From the NCBI GenBank assembly GCA_030685025.1, contig JAUXWC010000126.1, positions 1 through 36,099 of the forward strand: a DNA stretch of 36,099 bases, given 5' to 3'. The translations under genes were made by a program, and so were the position numbers. Position 1 is the first letter of the stretch, and each line of letters opens with the position of its first letter. Positions 26,425-34,424 of the stretch are shown here, one piece after another. The notes beneath the pieces were generated by a model, which searched no databases, was not told the origin of the DNA, and was given only the letters and a program-made list of their open reading frames with translations. Source of the DNA: Rhodoferax sp. GTDB lineage: Bacteria > Pseudomonadota > Gammaproteobacteria > Burkholderiales > Burkholderiaceae_C.

Positions 26425-26854
26425 GGGGAATGGCACTTACTTAAAGGAAATTCCGTTTGCACTGAGCCTGTCGAGGCTTTTGTGCAGAGTCATTGTGCTG
26501 AACTCGCAGCAGGGTAGGAGCACACGCCGCCGTTCGTGTCCCCCGCCCTTCGGGCTCCTCCTTGACCTCACTTTGGCGTGTACCCCCACCCTGCTGCTGC
26601 GAGGGGCTGCTGCTTTTCTCGCGGGCCAACAAACCGCGTAACTTAGGGATCAGGCTGCCTGGGTGTTCTGCGCAGGTCAAGGGGGAGCCCGCAGGGCGGA
26701 GGACACGGAGCAGAACACCCAGGCAGCCTGATCCCCGTGCCCGCCAATTGGCGCATGCTCTCTTTTGCAGTCGATCCAGTCCTATGCATCGATCTACCAC
26801 CAAACTGGAAGTTCTTGGGCAAACACGTTAAGTAAGTGCCATTCGCACTAAGGG
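26418..26854. mobile_element. Non-autonomous inverted-repeat element (MITE-like) with target duplication
   Basis: The element proper is 26428-26844 (417 bp). GAATGGCACTTACTTAA at 26428-26444 is perfectly inverted at 26828-26844. GCACTAAGGG flanks both ends directly (26418-26427, 26845-26854), a 10-bp target duplication that includes the clpB stop codon. The interior has no credible protein. It has two large stem-loops: 26503-26528 with 26575-26603 (imperfect), and 26646-26671 with 26710-26735 (26 bp, perfect). Their loops, 26535-26568 and 26674-26707, are complementary at 31 of 34 positions. A 10-bp duplication fits IS4-type transposition; no transposase is encoded here. Confidence 0.88.
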
Positions 26855-26878
26855 CTTGGCCGCAGGCACAATCGACGC

Positions 26879-27175
26879 ATGATGAGTCTGTTTTCCTTCG
26901 TGCTGCGCGTGCTGTTGCTGGTGGCTGGACTGGTGTTTGCGCTCAGTCTGGCCGTCGCGGCGGTGCTGGTGCTGCTCCTGTGGGGGCTACGCGCCCTGTG
27001 GGCCAAATTGACCGGCCAAACTGTCTCGCCTTTCGTGATGCGCATCGATCCGCGCAGTGGCTTCGGGCGGGTCTGCCGCAGCGGCGCTGCCGCGACGCCA
27101 CCGCCCGCACCAGCCACCGGGTCGGCCACCTTGCACGATGTGACCGATGTTGAGCCGAAACCCCCGCGTACTTGA
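26879..27175 (+). CDS. Small membrane protein of unknown function
   Basis: This 98-residue protein has a long hydrophobic N-terminal region (about residues 5-40, rich in Leu/Val/Ala, enough for one long or two short membrane helices). A basic, Pro-rich tail follows, with VMRIDPRSGFGR and an acidic end. I cannot assign a function. ATGs at 26879 and 26882 are both possible. Before the 417-bp element inserted, this gene would have started about 27 bp after the clpB stop, so it was probably cotranscribed with clpB. Its stop TGA (27173-27175) forms the first bases of a hairpin repeat. Confidence 0.65.
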   Translation: MMSLFSFVLRVLLLVAGLVFALSLAVAAVLVLLLWGLRALWAKLTGQTVSPFVMRIDPRSGFGRVCRSGAAATPPPAPATGSATLHDVTDVEPKPPRT

Positions 27176-27281
27176 TACTTTGCGGGACAGACCGGAGCGC
27201 AGCGACGCTCTGTCCTCAACTGACCATCGGCTGTCCACTTTGCGGGACAGACCGGAGCGTCGCGACGCTCTGTCCGTGATT
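27173..27281. repeat. GGGACAGA hairpin repeat, tandem pair with 60-bp period (locus C)
   Basis: Two copies of TTTGCGGGACAGACCGGAGC occur (starting 27178 and 27238), each with an inner GAGCG/CGCTC stem and CTCTGTCC. They fill the gap between the small membrane protein gene and the helicase gene. The two loops differ by one base pair-sized change (CGCAGCG, CGTCGCG). Confidence 0.92.
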
Positions 27282-27292
27282 GCGGGGCAAGC

Positions 27293-29281
27293 GTGAACCA
27301 ACCGGCGCGGGACGCGCGTTCCAAGACAGGCGTTCAGTTCAAGGCGATCACGATCGTGCCGACCGCGGAGCAACTGGCCATTCAAATCGCCACCGAGCGG
27401 GTCGTGCTTGTCGAAGCCAATGCGGGCGCGACCAAGACCACGACGCTCGCGTTGAGAATGGCCGAGGCTTGGGCGCGTGGCATCAATCCTGATCATGTTC
27501 TGGCGTTGACTTACACCGATACGGCGTGCGTCGCGTTGAAGTTGGCGCTCCAGTTGATTGGCGTTCCTTACACGCTGGTCCAGCGGTTTCGAATTCAAAC
27601 CTTCGAGTCGTTTTGCACGCAGGTGCTGAGGGAAGTCGAAGGACGGCAGGTTCCCGTGTTTGAAGAGATGGACGCGCTCAGCCCTTACGTGTGGGAAGCC
27701 ATACAGCGCGTCGCCGACAGTCAAAGTGAACGATGGCGCTCTGAGCTTCTGATGCCGACGCTTGGCGACAACAGCGCGGTGGAGGAGTTTCTTCGGGTCA
27801 ATAGCCGACTCAAAGGCACGTTGCGCGATGTACTTGAACGCCAGGAGCAGCCGGTGTCACCGGACTACGCCGCGTCCATTGGCGTCGAGTACACCCAGCT
27901 CAAAGTCTTCCTCGCCTATGAGCGGATTCGCCGGCGAGAAAACAACGACATGCCTGTGTTTCGTGGCGCGCAAGACGCCACCTACGACCTCGCCCGGATG
28001 CTGATCGCAGGTGAATCGGTGCGGGACTGCGGGAGCTGGCCCGCATTGGCCAAGGTGATCGTGGTCGATGAGATGCACGACCTGAACCAATCCATGTATG
28101 AAGTCCTCAAGGAACTGATGGACACCACCGACAGCGTCTTCTGCGGCGTGGGCGACATGGACCAGGTGATTCATGAGGCGGCCGGTGCCGAGGCCAGATT
28201 CATGCGTACCGAGCTGCAAAACCATGTTGGCCGCAGCGTTGCGCACTACCCCTTGAGCCACAGCTTTCGCTTCGGCCAGTCGCTGGCTGACCTTGGCAAG
28301 CGCATTGCCGATAAGCCCTATCGTTCGATGGCGCCGCATGAAACGAAGATTGAATGGCTGCGCTATGACGACGCCAACAACTGTGCCGCGATGGTGGTCA
28401 GCGCAGCGGCAGCTTGGAAGCCCAAGGCGAGGCCCAAGACGGCCCAATTTGCGATTCTGTTGCGCCATTCTTACCAATCGGTCGACATCGAGAATGGCCT
28501 GTTGGCCCAAGGTGTTGCCTACACGACCAGCGGGTTTGACAGCTACCTCATGCGGCCCGAAGTGCTGCTGGTGCGCGGGCTGCTGGCGGTGGCCGCCGAA
28601 GACCTGAGTAGCGTCGCGCAAGAAGAGACGCGAAAGAAAGTGATGCAGGCGATCTTCTTCTTTTCAGGCGCGAAGATTTCGGTTGAAGGGCGCGAGGCCG
28701 AATCCCAGCAATCGCTATTGGATGAAGCGCTGGGCGTTCTGTCCCACGCACCGCACTTCTTGGTTCACATGTTTGAGAATCAAATCCTGCGCAATGTGGA
28801 TGCTGGCATGAGGCGGCGACTTGCGGCCGCCGTCAAAGTGGCCAAGGAGCAGACCGGCCCTGAGCTGCTCGGCCGGCTGCTTGAGGCCGTGCAGATCAAA
28901 TCCATGATCAGCGAGCGGCTCTCCTCGCACCAACGGCGCCAGGATGCCATCGGCAACCTGGCCGGACTGCAGCGCGCGGCCGCGCGGTTTGATACTGCTG
29001 CGGCGTACTTTCAATCCCTCAACGCGGCTGAGCAGTCGCTGCACATGCTCAAGAGCAGGAAGACCGCGGGCGTGCTAATTGGCAGCATGGCCAGTGTGAA
29101 AGGGCTTGAGTTTGATCAGGTGGTCATCCCCTATCTGGAGAGCGGCGAATTCCCGGCCCCGAAGTCAGATTTTGGCGAGGAGCGCAATATGCTCTACGTC
29201 GCCGTCACCCGCGCCCGGCGCGCGCTGACCCTGTATGCCAGCCGGGAGTACCCCAGTGTCTTTGTCGCGAAGCTGGCGTAA
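27293..29281 (+). CDS. UvrD-like superfamily 1 helicase with atypical Walker A
   Basis: This 662-residue protein has the SF1 helicase motif series: Q-motif glutamine (TAEQLAI, Gln27), motif I EANAGATKTTT (42-51), Walker B VIVVDEMHD (Asp259, Glu260), motif III GVGDMDQVIHEAAGAE, motif IV HSFRFGQSLA, motif V SMASVKGLEFDQVVIP and motif VI MLYVAVTRARRALTL (from about 633). In motif I the usual GKT glycine is Thr47, so the loop reads NAGATKT; the lysine (Lys48) remains. I see no nuclease, HRDC or iron-sulfur motif, and no partner gene next to it. It probably translocates on single-stranded DNA, but repair, replication or defence roles cannot be told apart. The start is GTG at 27293 with only a weak GGGG upstream. 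Confidence 0.85.
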   Translation: MNQPARDARSKTGVQFKAITIVPTAEQLAIQIATERVVLVEANAGATKTTTLALRMAEAWARGINPDHVLALTYTDTACVALKLALQLIGVPYTLVQRFRIQTFESFCTQVLREVEGRQVPVFEEMDALSPYVWEAIQRVADSQSERWRSELLMPTLGDNSAVEEFLRVNSRLKGTLRDVLERQEQPVSPDYAASIGVEYTQLKVFLAYERIRRRENNDMPVFRGAQDATYDLARMLIAGESVRDCGSWPALAKVIVVDEMHDLNQSMYEVLKELMDTTDSVFCGVGDMDQVIHEAAGAEARFMRTELQNHVGRSVAHYPLSHSFRFGQSLADLGKRIADKPYRSMAPHETKIEWLRYDDANNCAAMVVSAAAAWKPKARPKTAQFAILLRHSYQSVDIENGLLAQGVAYTTSGFDSYLMRPEVLLVRGLLAVAAEDLSSVAQEETRKKVMQAIFFFSGAKISVEGREAESQQSLLDEALGVLSHAPHFLVHMFENQILRNVDAGMRRRLAAAVKVAKEQTGPELLGRLLEAVQIKSMISERLSSHQRRQDAIGNLAGLQRAAARFDTAAAYFQSLNAAEQSLHMLKSRKTAGVLIGSMASVKGLEFDQVVIPYLESGEFPAPKSDFGEERNMLYVAVTRARRALTLYASREYPSVFVAKLA

Positions 29282-29435
29282 CTGACGGTGCGGCGCTGGC
29301 TGGTCGGCGCGGTCTGGAAGCTCAAGGGTGATGCGTGTCGCGTGTCGGACAGGGCGGGCGCCGGCGGGCTTGATAAGCTGTGGCCTTGCCCCGTCTGTGT
29401 GGGCTCACCGCCAAGCATTCAAGGTGCCACCGATC

Positions 29436-29945
29436 ATGACCCCAGTTCCCTCCCCAAGCCCATCCGGGTTTGACGATATTGCCGCGGACGAGTCCGCACA
29501 GATACCGGCCGGTTTTCGCGCCATCAACATGGGCGGCCCCTTCATGGCCCACAACGGGCCACTGTACGCGCAATGGAACGGCCAGCGCCTGTTGCTCGGG
29601 TTTCGGGTCGAGGCGCGCCACACCAACCCGCTCAGAATGTGCCATGGCGGCATGCTGGCGAGCTTCTGCGACATGCTGCTGCCGTGCGCGGCCTTGTACC
29701 AGGGCATGATCGAGCGGCGTTTCCTGCCCACCATCAGCCTGCAGATCGACTATATGGGCTCCGCGCCGCTGGGCGCCTGGGTGCAAGGCGAGGCCGATGT
29801 GCTGCGCACCACGCGCAACATGCTGTTTGCCCAGGGACAGGTCAGCGCCGATGGGCAGCCGGCCTTGCGTGTCAGTGGCATCTTCAAGATGGGTCCGCTG
29901 ATCGGCGACGGCAAGGATGCCGACCCCTTTGGCTTGTTGTCTTGA
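29436..29945 (+). CDS. PaaI-type hotdog-fold thioesterase
   Basis: This 169-residue protein belongs to the PaaI/YbgC-like acyl-CoA thioesterase group. The active-site pattern is visible: Asn64, HGG at 70-72 on the hotdog helix start (NPLRMCHGGMLASFCDM) and Asp79. ISLQIDYMGSAPLGAWVQGEADVLR, the typical central strands, follows. It likely hydrolyses an acyl- or aryl-CoA ester in the cytosol; the substrate is unknown. The ATG at 29436 is preceded by AAGG. It is separated from the helicase by about 150 bp without features and converges on the glycosyltransferase gene with a 12-bp gap. Confidence 0.87.
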   Translation: MTPVPSPSPSGFDDIAADESAQIPAGFRAINMGGPFMAHNGPLYAQWNGQRLLLGFRVEARHTNPLRMCHGGMLASFCDMLLPCAALYQGMIERRFLPTISLQIDYMGSAPLGAWVQGEADVLRTTRNMLFAQGQVSADGQPALRVSGIFKMGPLIGDGKDADPFGLLS

Positions 29946-29957
29946 GTGGCAGCGGCG

Positions 29958-31559
29958 TTACTTCAGCGTGCAGCTTGTCGTCGAGCGCGGCAGGATGATG
30001 CCCCACCGGATCAGACCGCGTCCGGTGGCGCTGGGCGCCGACACGTGTTTTGCCCAGGGCAGCGTCCACGTTCCCGTCACGTCAGCGCGCGCCATCAGTG
30101 CATCGAGCGCTGGATCCGGCGCGGCCCGACCGGCACTATCCTGGGTCAAATCGTCGAGTACGAGCGCGCCACAATTATCCACCGCGTCGTCCTTGATCCA
30201 CGGTGATTTCAGATGGCGGCCGTCGATCAGCACCGCGATGCGTCGCTTGTTGTTGGCAACGATGTTGCCGCCCAGCCAGATGTCGGATACCACCAGGCGC
30301 AAGGGCACACGGGTATGCGCAGCCCAGGTCTCACGTGCTTCGCGCGCCAGCACCGCACCAGGAAAGTTGGCGCGCGTGCGCCAGTGCAGTTGATCGGCCA
30401 GTGCGGTCTTTGCCAACGTCATCCCCAGACTCAACACAAGGTGCGCGAGGGCGACTGCGGCGAGTGTTCGGTTGAGCATTGATGGGGTGTCTGCCCGGCG
30501 CATCGTCACCATGGCGAGCACGCCACTGAGCAGGAACGCGTTGGCGCCCCAGCGCGATTGCAGCTCGGTTTCGCTGAGCAAACCGATGAGCATGGCCAGA
30601 CTCAGCGGCGCCAAGCCCACCACCCAGACGAACAGGCGGTCGCCAGTGGCGATGGCAGGCAGCGCTGGGGCGCCGGCCGCCGCGTTGCCGCGGCGCGGCG
30701 CGAAGACGAACCACAGGCCAAGCAGGAAGGGCAGCAGTCGCAGCAGTTGAATTAGCGCGAAGTCGGCCAGACCACCCAGCGCCGCCAGCGTGCCAGGCTG
30801 GGCTCGGGCGACTGCCCGGGCGTAGCGAAACGGCATGAACTCGGTTGCCGTCAGCCAAAGAACATGAGGCAGTATCACCAATGCGAACACGCCCGAGGCA
30901 AGCAGCAGCCCCAGCCACTGAGAGCGCCGGTGCAGCGAACGGTCGAGTAGGAAGTACAGCAACAGTCCGGCCAGCGGCAATATCGCCACGTACTTCACCA
31001 GTACGGTCAGCCCCGCGAACAATCCGGTGAGTGCCCACAAGTGCCATGCGCCGCGCCGGGTCGACAGGAAGAACAACAGCACGGTGGCGGCCTGAAACGG
31101 CAGTAGTGCGGTGTTGTGATTGAAGCTGTCGCCACCCATGTTGTGATAGGTCACCAGCGAGGTCAGCGCCATCGCGATCAGCGCACGCGAGGGTGACATG
31201 AATTCGCAGCCCAGGCGCCATGTGAGCGCCAGCGCGAGCACAATGCTGACCTGCGTGGCGACGAACGGCAATGCCACCGAGGGACCAAACACCTGGATTA
31301 GGCCGTGCATGATCCACGACGGCATGGGCGGGTGTTTCCAGTAGCCGTTCTCCAGTGAGAACGCCCAGACGAATTGTTCGGCGCTGTCGATCTCTGGAGC
31401 CGTGTAACTCAGGCCGAATGCCAGACTCCACAGCAACACCTGACCAATGCACAGTAGCCCCAGCAAACACAGCACGCGCGGATTGCGCCACGCTGGCGCC
31501 GTGCCCAGGAGATTCGCGGGAACAGCACCGTCTATGCGAATTGAAATCTCGGTGCGCAA
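29958..31559 (-). CDS. Membrane glycosyltransferase, GT39/ArnT-like family
   Basis: This 533-residue polytopic membrane protein of the dolichyl-phosphate-mannose/ArnT superfamily transfers sugars from a polyprenyl phosphate at the outer face of the inner membrane. The first periplasmic loop after membrane helix 1 holds the catalytic acidic pair in APEIDSAEQF (Asp58, Glu61), followed by GYWKHPPMPSWIMHGL, a family signature. About 10-12 hydrophobic helices follow, and a soluble C-terminal domain begins near residue 400 (LHWRTRANFPGAVLAREARE). Acceptor and donor are unknown; lipid A, cell-surface polysaccharide or protein are possible. The ATG at 31559 overlaps no neighbour, and no operon partner is adjacent. 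Confidence 0.85.
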   Translation of the reverse strand: MRTEISIRIDGAVPANLLGTAPAWRNPRVLCLLGLLCIGQVLLWSLAFGLSYTAPEIDSAEQFVWAFSLENGYWKHPPMPSWIMHGLIQVFGPSVALPFVATQVSIVLALALTWRLGCEFMSPSRALIAMALTSLVTYHNMGGDSFNHNTALLPFQAATVLLFFLSTRRGAWHLWALTGLFAGLTVLVKYVAILPLAGLLLYFLLDRSLHRRSQWLGLLLASGVFALVILPHVLWLTATEFMPFRYARAVARAQPGTLAALGGLADFALIQLLRLLPFLLGLWFVFAPRRGNAAAGAPALPAIATGDRLFVWVVGLAPLSLAMLIGLLSETELQSRWGANAFLLSGVLAMVTMRRADTPSMLNRTLAAVALAHLVLSLGMTLAKTALADQLHWRTRANFPGAVLAREARETWAAHTRVPLRLVVSDIWLGGNIVANNKRRIAVLIDGRHLKSPWIKDDAVDNCGALVLDDLTQDSAGRAAPDPALDALMARADVTGTWTLPWAKHVSAPSATGRGLIRWGIILPRSTTSCTLK

Positions 31560-31666
31560 GGAAAGGGTTCCCTCAGATCAAGCTCGGGTGGCGCATGTGG
31601 CCGATAAATGTAACCGATCTGTTACGTTGTCGTGCCCACGGTGTTTGTGGAGGCCCGTGCATTCTC

Positions 31667-32896
31667 TTATGCACGCTTGACGGCGCCAGGTGCTCGCCAG
31701 ACGAGGCCGGCCAGCGCCAACACACAAAACCCGGCGCCCGCATAGAACGTGGCCGAAGCCCCCCAGCCATCCCACAACAGGCCCGCCAGCGCGCTGGCCA
31801 CCAGCATCGCCAGGCCGCTCATCAGGTTGAAGAAGCCATAGGCGGTGCCGCGCAGATCTGCCGGGGCGGTGTCGGCCACCATGGTGGCGAGGAGGCCTTG
31901 CGTCAACCCCATGTGGACGCCCCACAGGGCCACGCCCAACAGCACGCCGGTGATACTGGTAAAGGTCGCCAGCACGATGTCCGCGGCAATCAACACCACC
32001 AGGCCCAGCGCCAGCAATTTGCGGTGGCTCACCCGGTCCGACAGCTTGCCAAACGGGTAGGCGCTGGCGGCGTAGATCAGATTCATGGCCACCATCACCA
32101 GTGGCACCAAGGCCATGGCGATGCCGCTTTGTTGCGCCCGCAACACCAGAAAGGCTTCGCTGAAACGCGCCAGTGTGAACACCGCGCCAATCCCCACCAC
32201 CCACCAGTAGGCGGCGCCCAGGCGGCGCAGGTTGGCGCGCTGAATCGGGTTGCTGCGCTGGGCCGGGGCGGCGTGCTCGGGTTCCTTCAGGCCGAGCCAC
32301 AGCAGCGCCACGGCCAACACGCCGGGGATCACCGCCCACCAGAACACCGCGCGAAAATCATTGGCGTACAGCAGCATCAGGCCCACGCCCAGCAGCGGGC
32401 CGACGAAGGCGCCCACGGTGTCGAGCGACTGGCGCAAACCAAACGCGGCGCCGCGCAAATGCGCGGGGGCGATGTCGGCCACCAGCGCATCGCGCGGTGC
32501 GCCTCGCACCCCTTTGCCGACCCGGTCGATCAGCCGCGCGGTAACCACCAGGCCCATGCCAGGCGCCAGCGCAAACAGCGGTTTGCTCAAGGCGCCCATG
32601 GCGTAACCCAGCATCGCCAGGCCTTTGCGTTTGCCCAGGTAGTCGCTCAGGGCGCCGGAGAACACCTTGACCATCAAGGCAATCGACTCGGCCAGCCCTT
32701 CAATCAGGCCCACCGCGAACACGCTGGTGCCCAGCGTGGTGACCATGAACATCGGCAGCAGGCTGTGGATCATCTCGGATGAGATGTCCATCAGCAAGCT
32801 GACAAAACCCAGCACCCAGATGCCGCCGGGGAGCTGGCGCAGGGTGCTGACGGAAGGCCCAGCCCGATTGGCGGGCGTGTTCGGGACAGGACTCAT
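31667..32896 (-). CDS. MFS transporter
   Basis: This 409-residue major facilitator protein has about 12 hydrophobic helices. The motif A-like loop GALSDYLGKRKGLAMLGY between helices 2 and 3, and RVGKGVRGAPRDALVAD after helix 4, point to the drug/sugar-transporter type. The substrate is unknown. The start at 32896 follows AGGA by 6 bp; that ribosome site adjoins the edge of hairpin repeat locus D, which forms the leader. The stop codon lies in a 7-bp hairpin (31656-31675) without a T-tract. It is divergent from a second, only distantly similar MFS gene. Confidence 0.9.
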   Translation of the reverse strand: MSPVPNTPANRAGPSVSTLRQLPGGIWVLGFVSLLMDISSEMIHSLLPMFMVTTLGTSVFAVGLIEGLAESIALMVKVFSGALSDYLGKRKGLAMLGYAMGALSKPLFALAPGMGLVVTARLIDRVGKGVRGAPRDALVADIAPAHLRGAAFGLRQSLDTVGAFVGPLLGVGLMLLYANDFRAVFWWAVIPGVLAVALLWLGLKEPEHAAPAQRSNPIQRANLRRLGAAYWWVVGIGAVFTLARFSEAFLVLRAQQSGIAMALVPLVMVAMNLIYAASAYPFGKLSDRVSHRKLLALGLVVLIAADIVLATFTSITGVLLGVALWGVHMGLTQGLLATMVADTAPADLRGTAYGFFNLMSGLAMLVASALAGLLWDGWGASATFYAGAGFCVLALAGLVWRAPGAVKRA

Positions 32897-32905
32897 GGTG
32901 ATTCC

Positions 32906-33011
32906 TGATACTTTGCGGGACAGACCTTTAGCTCTGTCCTCAACTGATTGTCGGATGTTGGCTGTTCACTTTGCGGGACAGACCTTCAGCTCTGTCCTCA
33001 ACTGATTAGAG
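32906..33011. repeat. GGGACAGA hairpin repeat, tandem pair (locus D)
   Basis: Two units (32906-32949 and 32968-33011) share ACTTTGCGGGACAGACCTT, AGCTCTGTCC and CAACTGATT. Each is followed by CGGATGTTGGCTGTTC (32952-32967 and 33016-33031), so the duplicated unit is about 64 bp. It occupies the gap between the two divergent MFS genes. Confidence 0.92.
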
Positions 33012-33089
33012 CTTGCGGATGTTGGCTGTTCGGCCACCATTATCGACAGCAGGCCAGCGCCAAGGCGCGCGGGCGGCTACCATGGGCAC

Positions 33090-34316
33090 ATGACTTCTGC
33101 CTCCCTCGCCACTGGCTCAGCGGCTCCGCTCAGACAAGATGCCACCGTGATCGGCCTGGTCGGCCTGGCGCATGCCAGTTCCCACTTTGGGCACCTGTTG
33201 TTGCCGCCGCTGTTTCCGGTCTTCATCACCGAGTTTGGACTGAGCTACTCGGAGTTGGGTTTGCTGATGACCGCCTTCTTCGTGGTTTCCGGCTTGGGGC
33301 AGGCCGGCGCCGGCTTTGTGGTCGACCGGCTCGGCGCGCGCGTGCTGCTGTTCATGGCGCTGGGCGTGTTCATGTTGGCGTGCGTGGCGGCCTCCCTGGC
33401 GACCAGTTACGCGGGCTTGCTGGCGGTGGCGGCCCTGGCGGGGCTGGGCAACGCCACCTTTCACCCGGTGGACTTCACCATTCTGAACCAGCGCGTGTCG
33501 GCGCCCAGGCTCGGTTACGCCTTCAGCGCGCACGGGCTCACCGGCAACCTGGGTTGGGCGGCGGCACCGGTGTTTCTGGCCGGCGTCAGTGCGCTGTCGA
33601 ATTGGCGCACGGCGTACCTGGCGGCGGCCTTGATGTACCTGGCGGTTTTTTCACTGCTCTATGCCAAGCGCGCGCAGCTCAAAACCGAGGTGGTGGTGCA
33701 CCCCGCCGGTGCGCCGGCCGAACACAGCATGGCGTTCATGAAGCTGCCCGTGGTCTGGTGGTGTTTTGGCTTCTTTCTGTTGTCGACCATGACGCTGGCG
33801 GTGGTGCAGGGTTTCTCGGTGTCGCTGCTCAAGGCCCTGCATGGCGTGAGTTTCGAGGCCGCCACCCTGACGCTGACCGCCTACATGTTGTGTGGTGCCT
33901 TGGGCATGCTGGTGGGGGGCTTTGTCGCGGCACGTTCCCTGCACAGTGACCGGGTGGTGGCGATTTGCATGGGCATGGGCGCGGCGCTGCTGGGCTTGTG
34001 CGCCACCGGCTGGCTGGGCGCCACCGGCACCATGGTGTTGTTGGCCGTCACCGGCTTTGCGGTGGGTATTGGCGGGCCTTCGCGCGACATGATGATCAAG
34101 CGGGCCACGCCCAAGGGGGCCACTGGGCGGGTCTACGGCATGGTGTATTCGGGTCTGGATGTTGGGTTTGCCCTGTCGCCCATGGTGTTCGGCGTCTTCA
34201 TGGATCGCGGCTGGTACAGCGCCACGCTGGGCGGAGCGGCTCTGGTGCTGCTGCTCAGTGTGGTGGCGGCCCTGGGTGTCGGCCAGCGTACCGTTGTGGC
34301 GGCGCGGCGCGGCTGA
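33090..34316 (+). CDS. MFS transporter
   Basis: This 408-residue major facilitator protein has about 12 membrane helices. Features are AHASSHFGHLLLPPLFPVFITEFGLSYSELGLL over helix 1-2, the motif A-like VVDRLGARVLLFM, ATFHPVDFTILNQRVSAPRLGYAFSAHGLTGNLGWAAAP, and GGPSRDMMIKRATPKGATGRVYGMVYSGLDVGFALSP. The HxxxH and FHP elements resemble fosmidomycin-resistance-type (Fsr) MFS exporters, but the substrate is not certain. The ATG at 33090 lacks a strong ribosome site. It is transcribed away from the other MFS gene, with the locus D repeats between them. Confidence 0.88.
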   Translation: MTSASLATGSAAPLRQDATVIGLVGLAHASSHFGHLLLPPLFPVFITEFGLSYSELGLLMTAFFVVSGLGQAGAGFVVDRLGARVLLFMALGVFMLACVAASLATSYAGLLAVAALAGLGNATFHPVDFTILNQRVSAPRLGYAFSAHGLTGNLGWAAAPVFLAGVSALSNWRTAYLAAALMYLAVFSLLYAKRAQLKTEVVVHPAGAPAEHSMAFMKLPVVWWCFGFFLLSTMTLAVVQGFSVSLLKALHGVSFEAATLTLTAYMLCGALGMLVGGFVAARSLHSDRVVAICMGMGAALLGLCATGWLGATGTMVLLAVTGFAVGIGGPSRDMMIKRATPKGATGRVYGMVYSGLDVGFALSPMVFGVFMDRGWYSATLGGAALVLLLSVVAALGVGQRTVVAARRG

Positions 34317-34424
34317 AGTGCCGGGACACCCAACATTTCACGCTGCGGGTGCGGATTTGATTTAGAGTCACATCGGGCAAGCGCCCGGTGACTGGAATCA
34401 AACTTAACGTTGGAGACAAGCAAA

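Noticed and set aside
26441-26803. 120-residue minus-strand frame inside the 417-bp element as a transposase or passenger gene
   Set aside because: The translation is low-complexity, lacks any transposase motif and lies across the inverted repeats, so it is a by-product of the palindromes.
31355-32782. 475-residue plus-strand frame opposite the MFS gene
   Set aside because: Its Gln/His/Arg-rich text is the typical antisense reading of a GC-rich membrane protein gene; the minus-strand frame has clear MFS features and a ribosome site.
34317-34424. Flagellar (sigma-28) promoter before the chemotaxis receptor gene
   Set aside because: No TAAA-N15-GCCGATAA-like pair is present; only a GC hairpin around 34366-34392 was seen.
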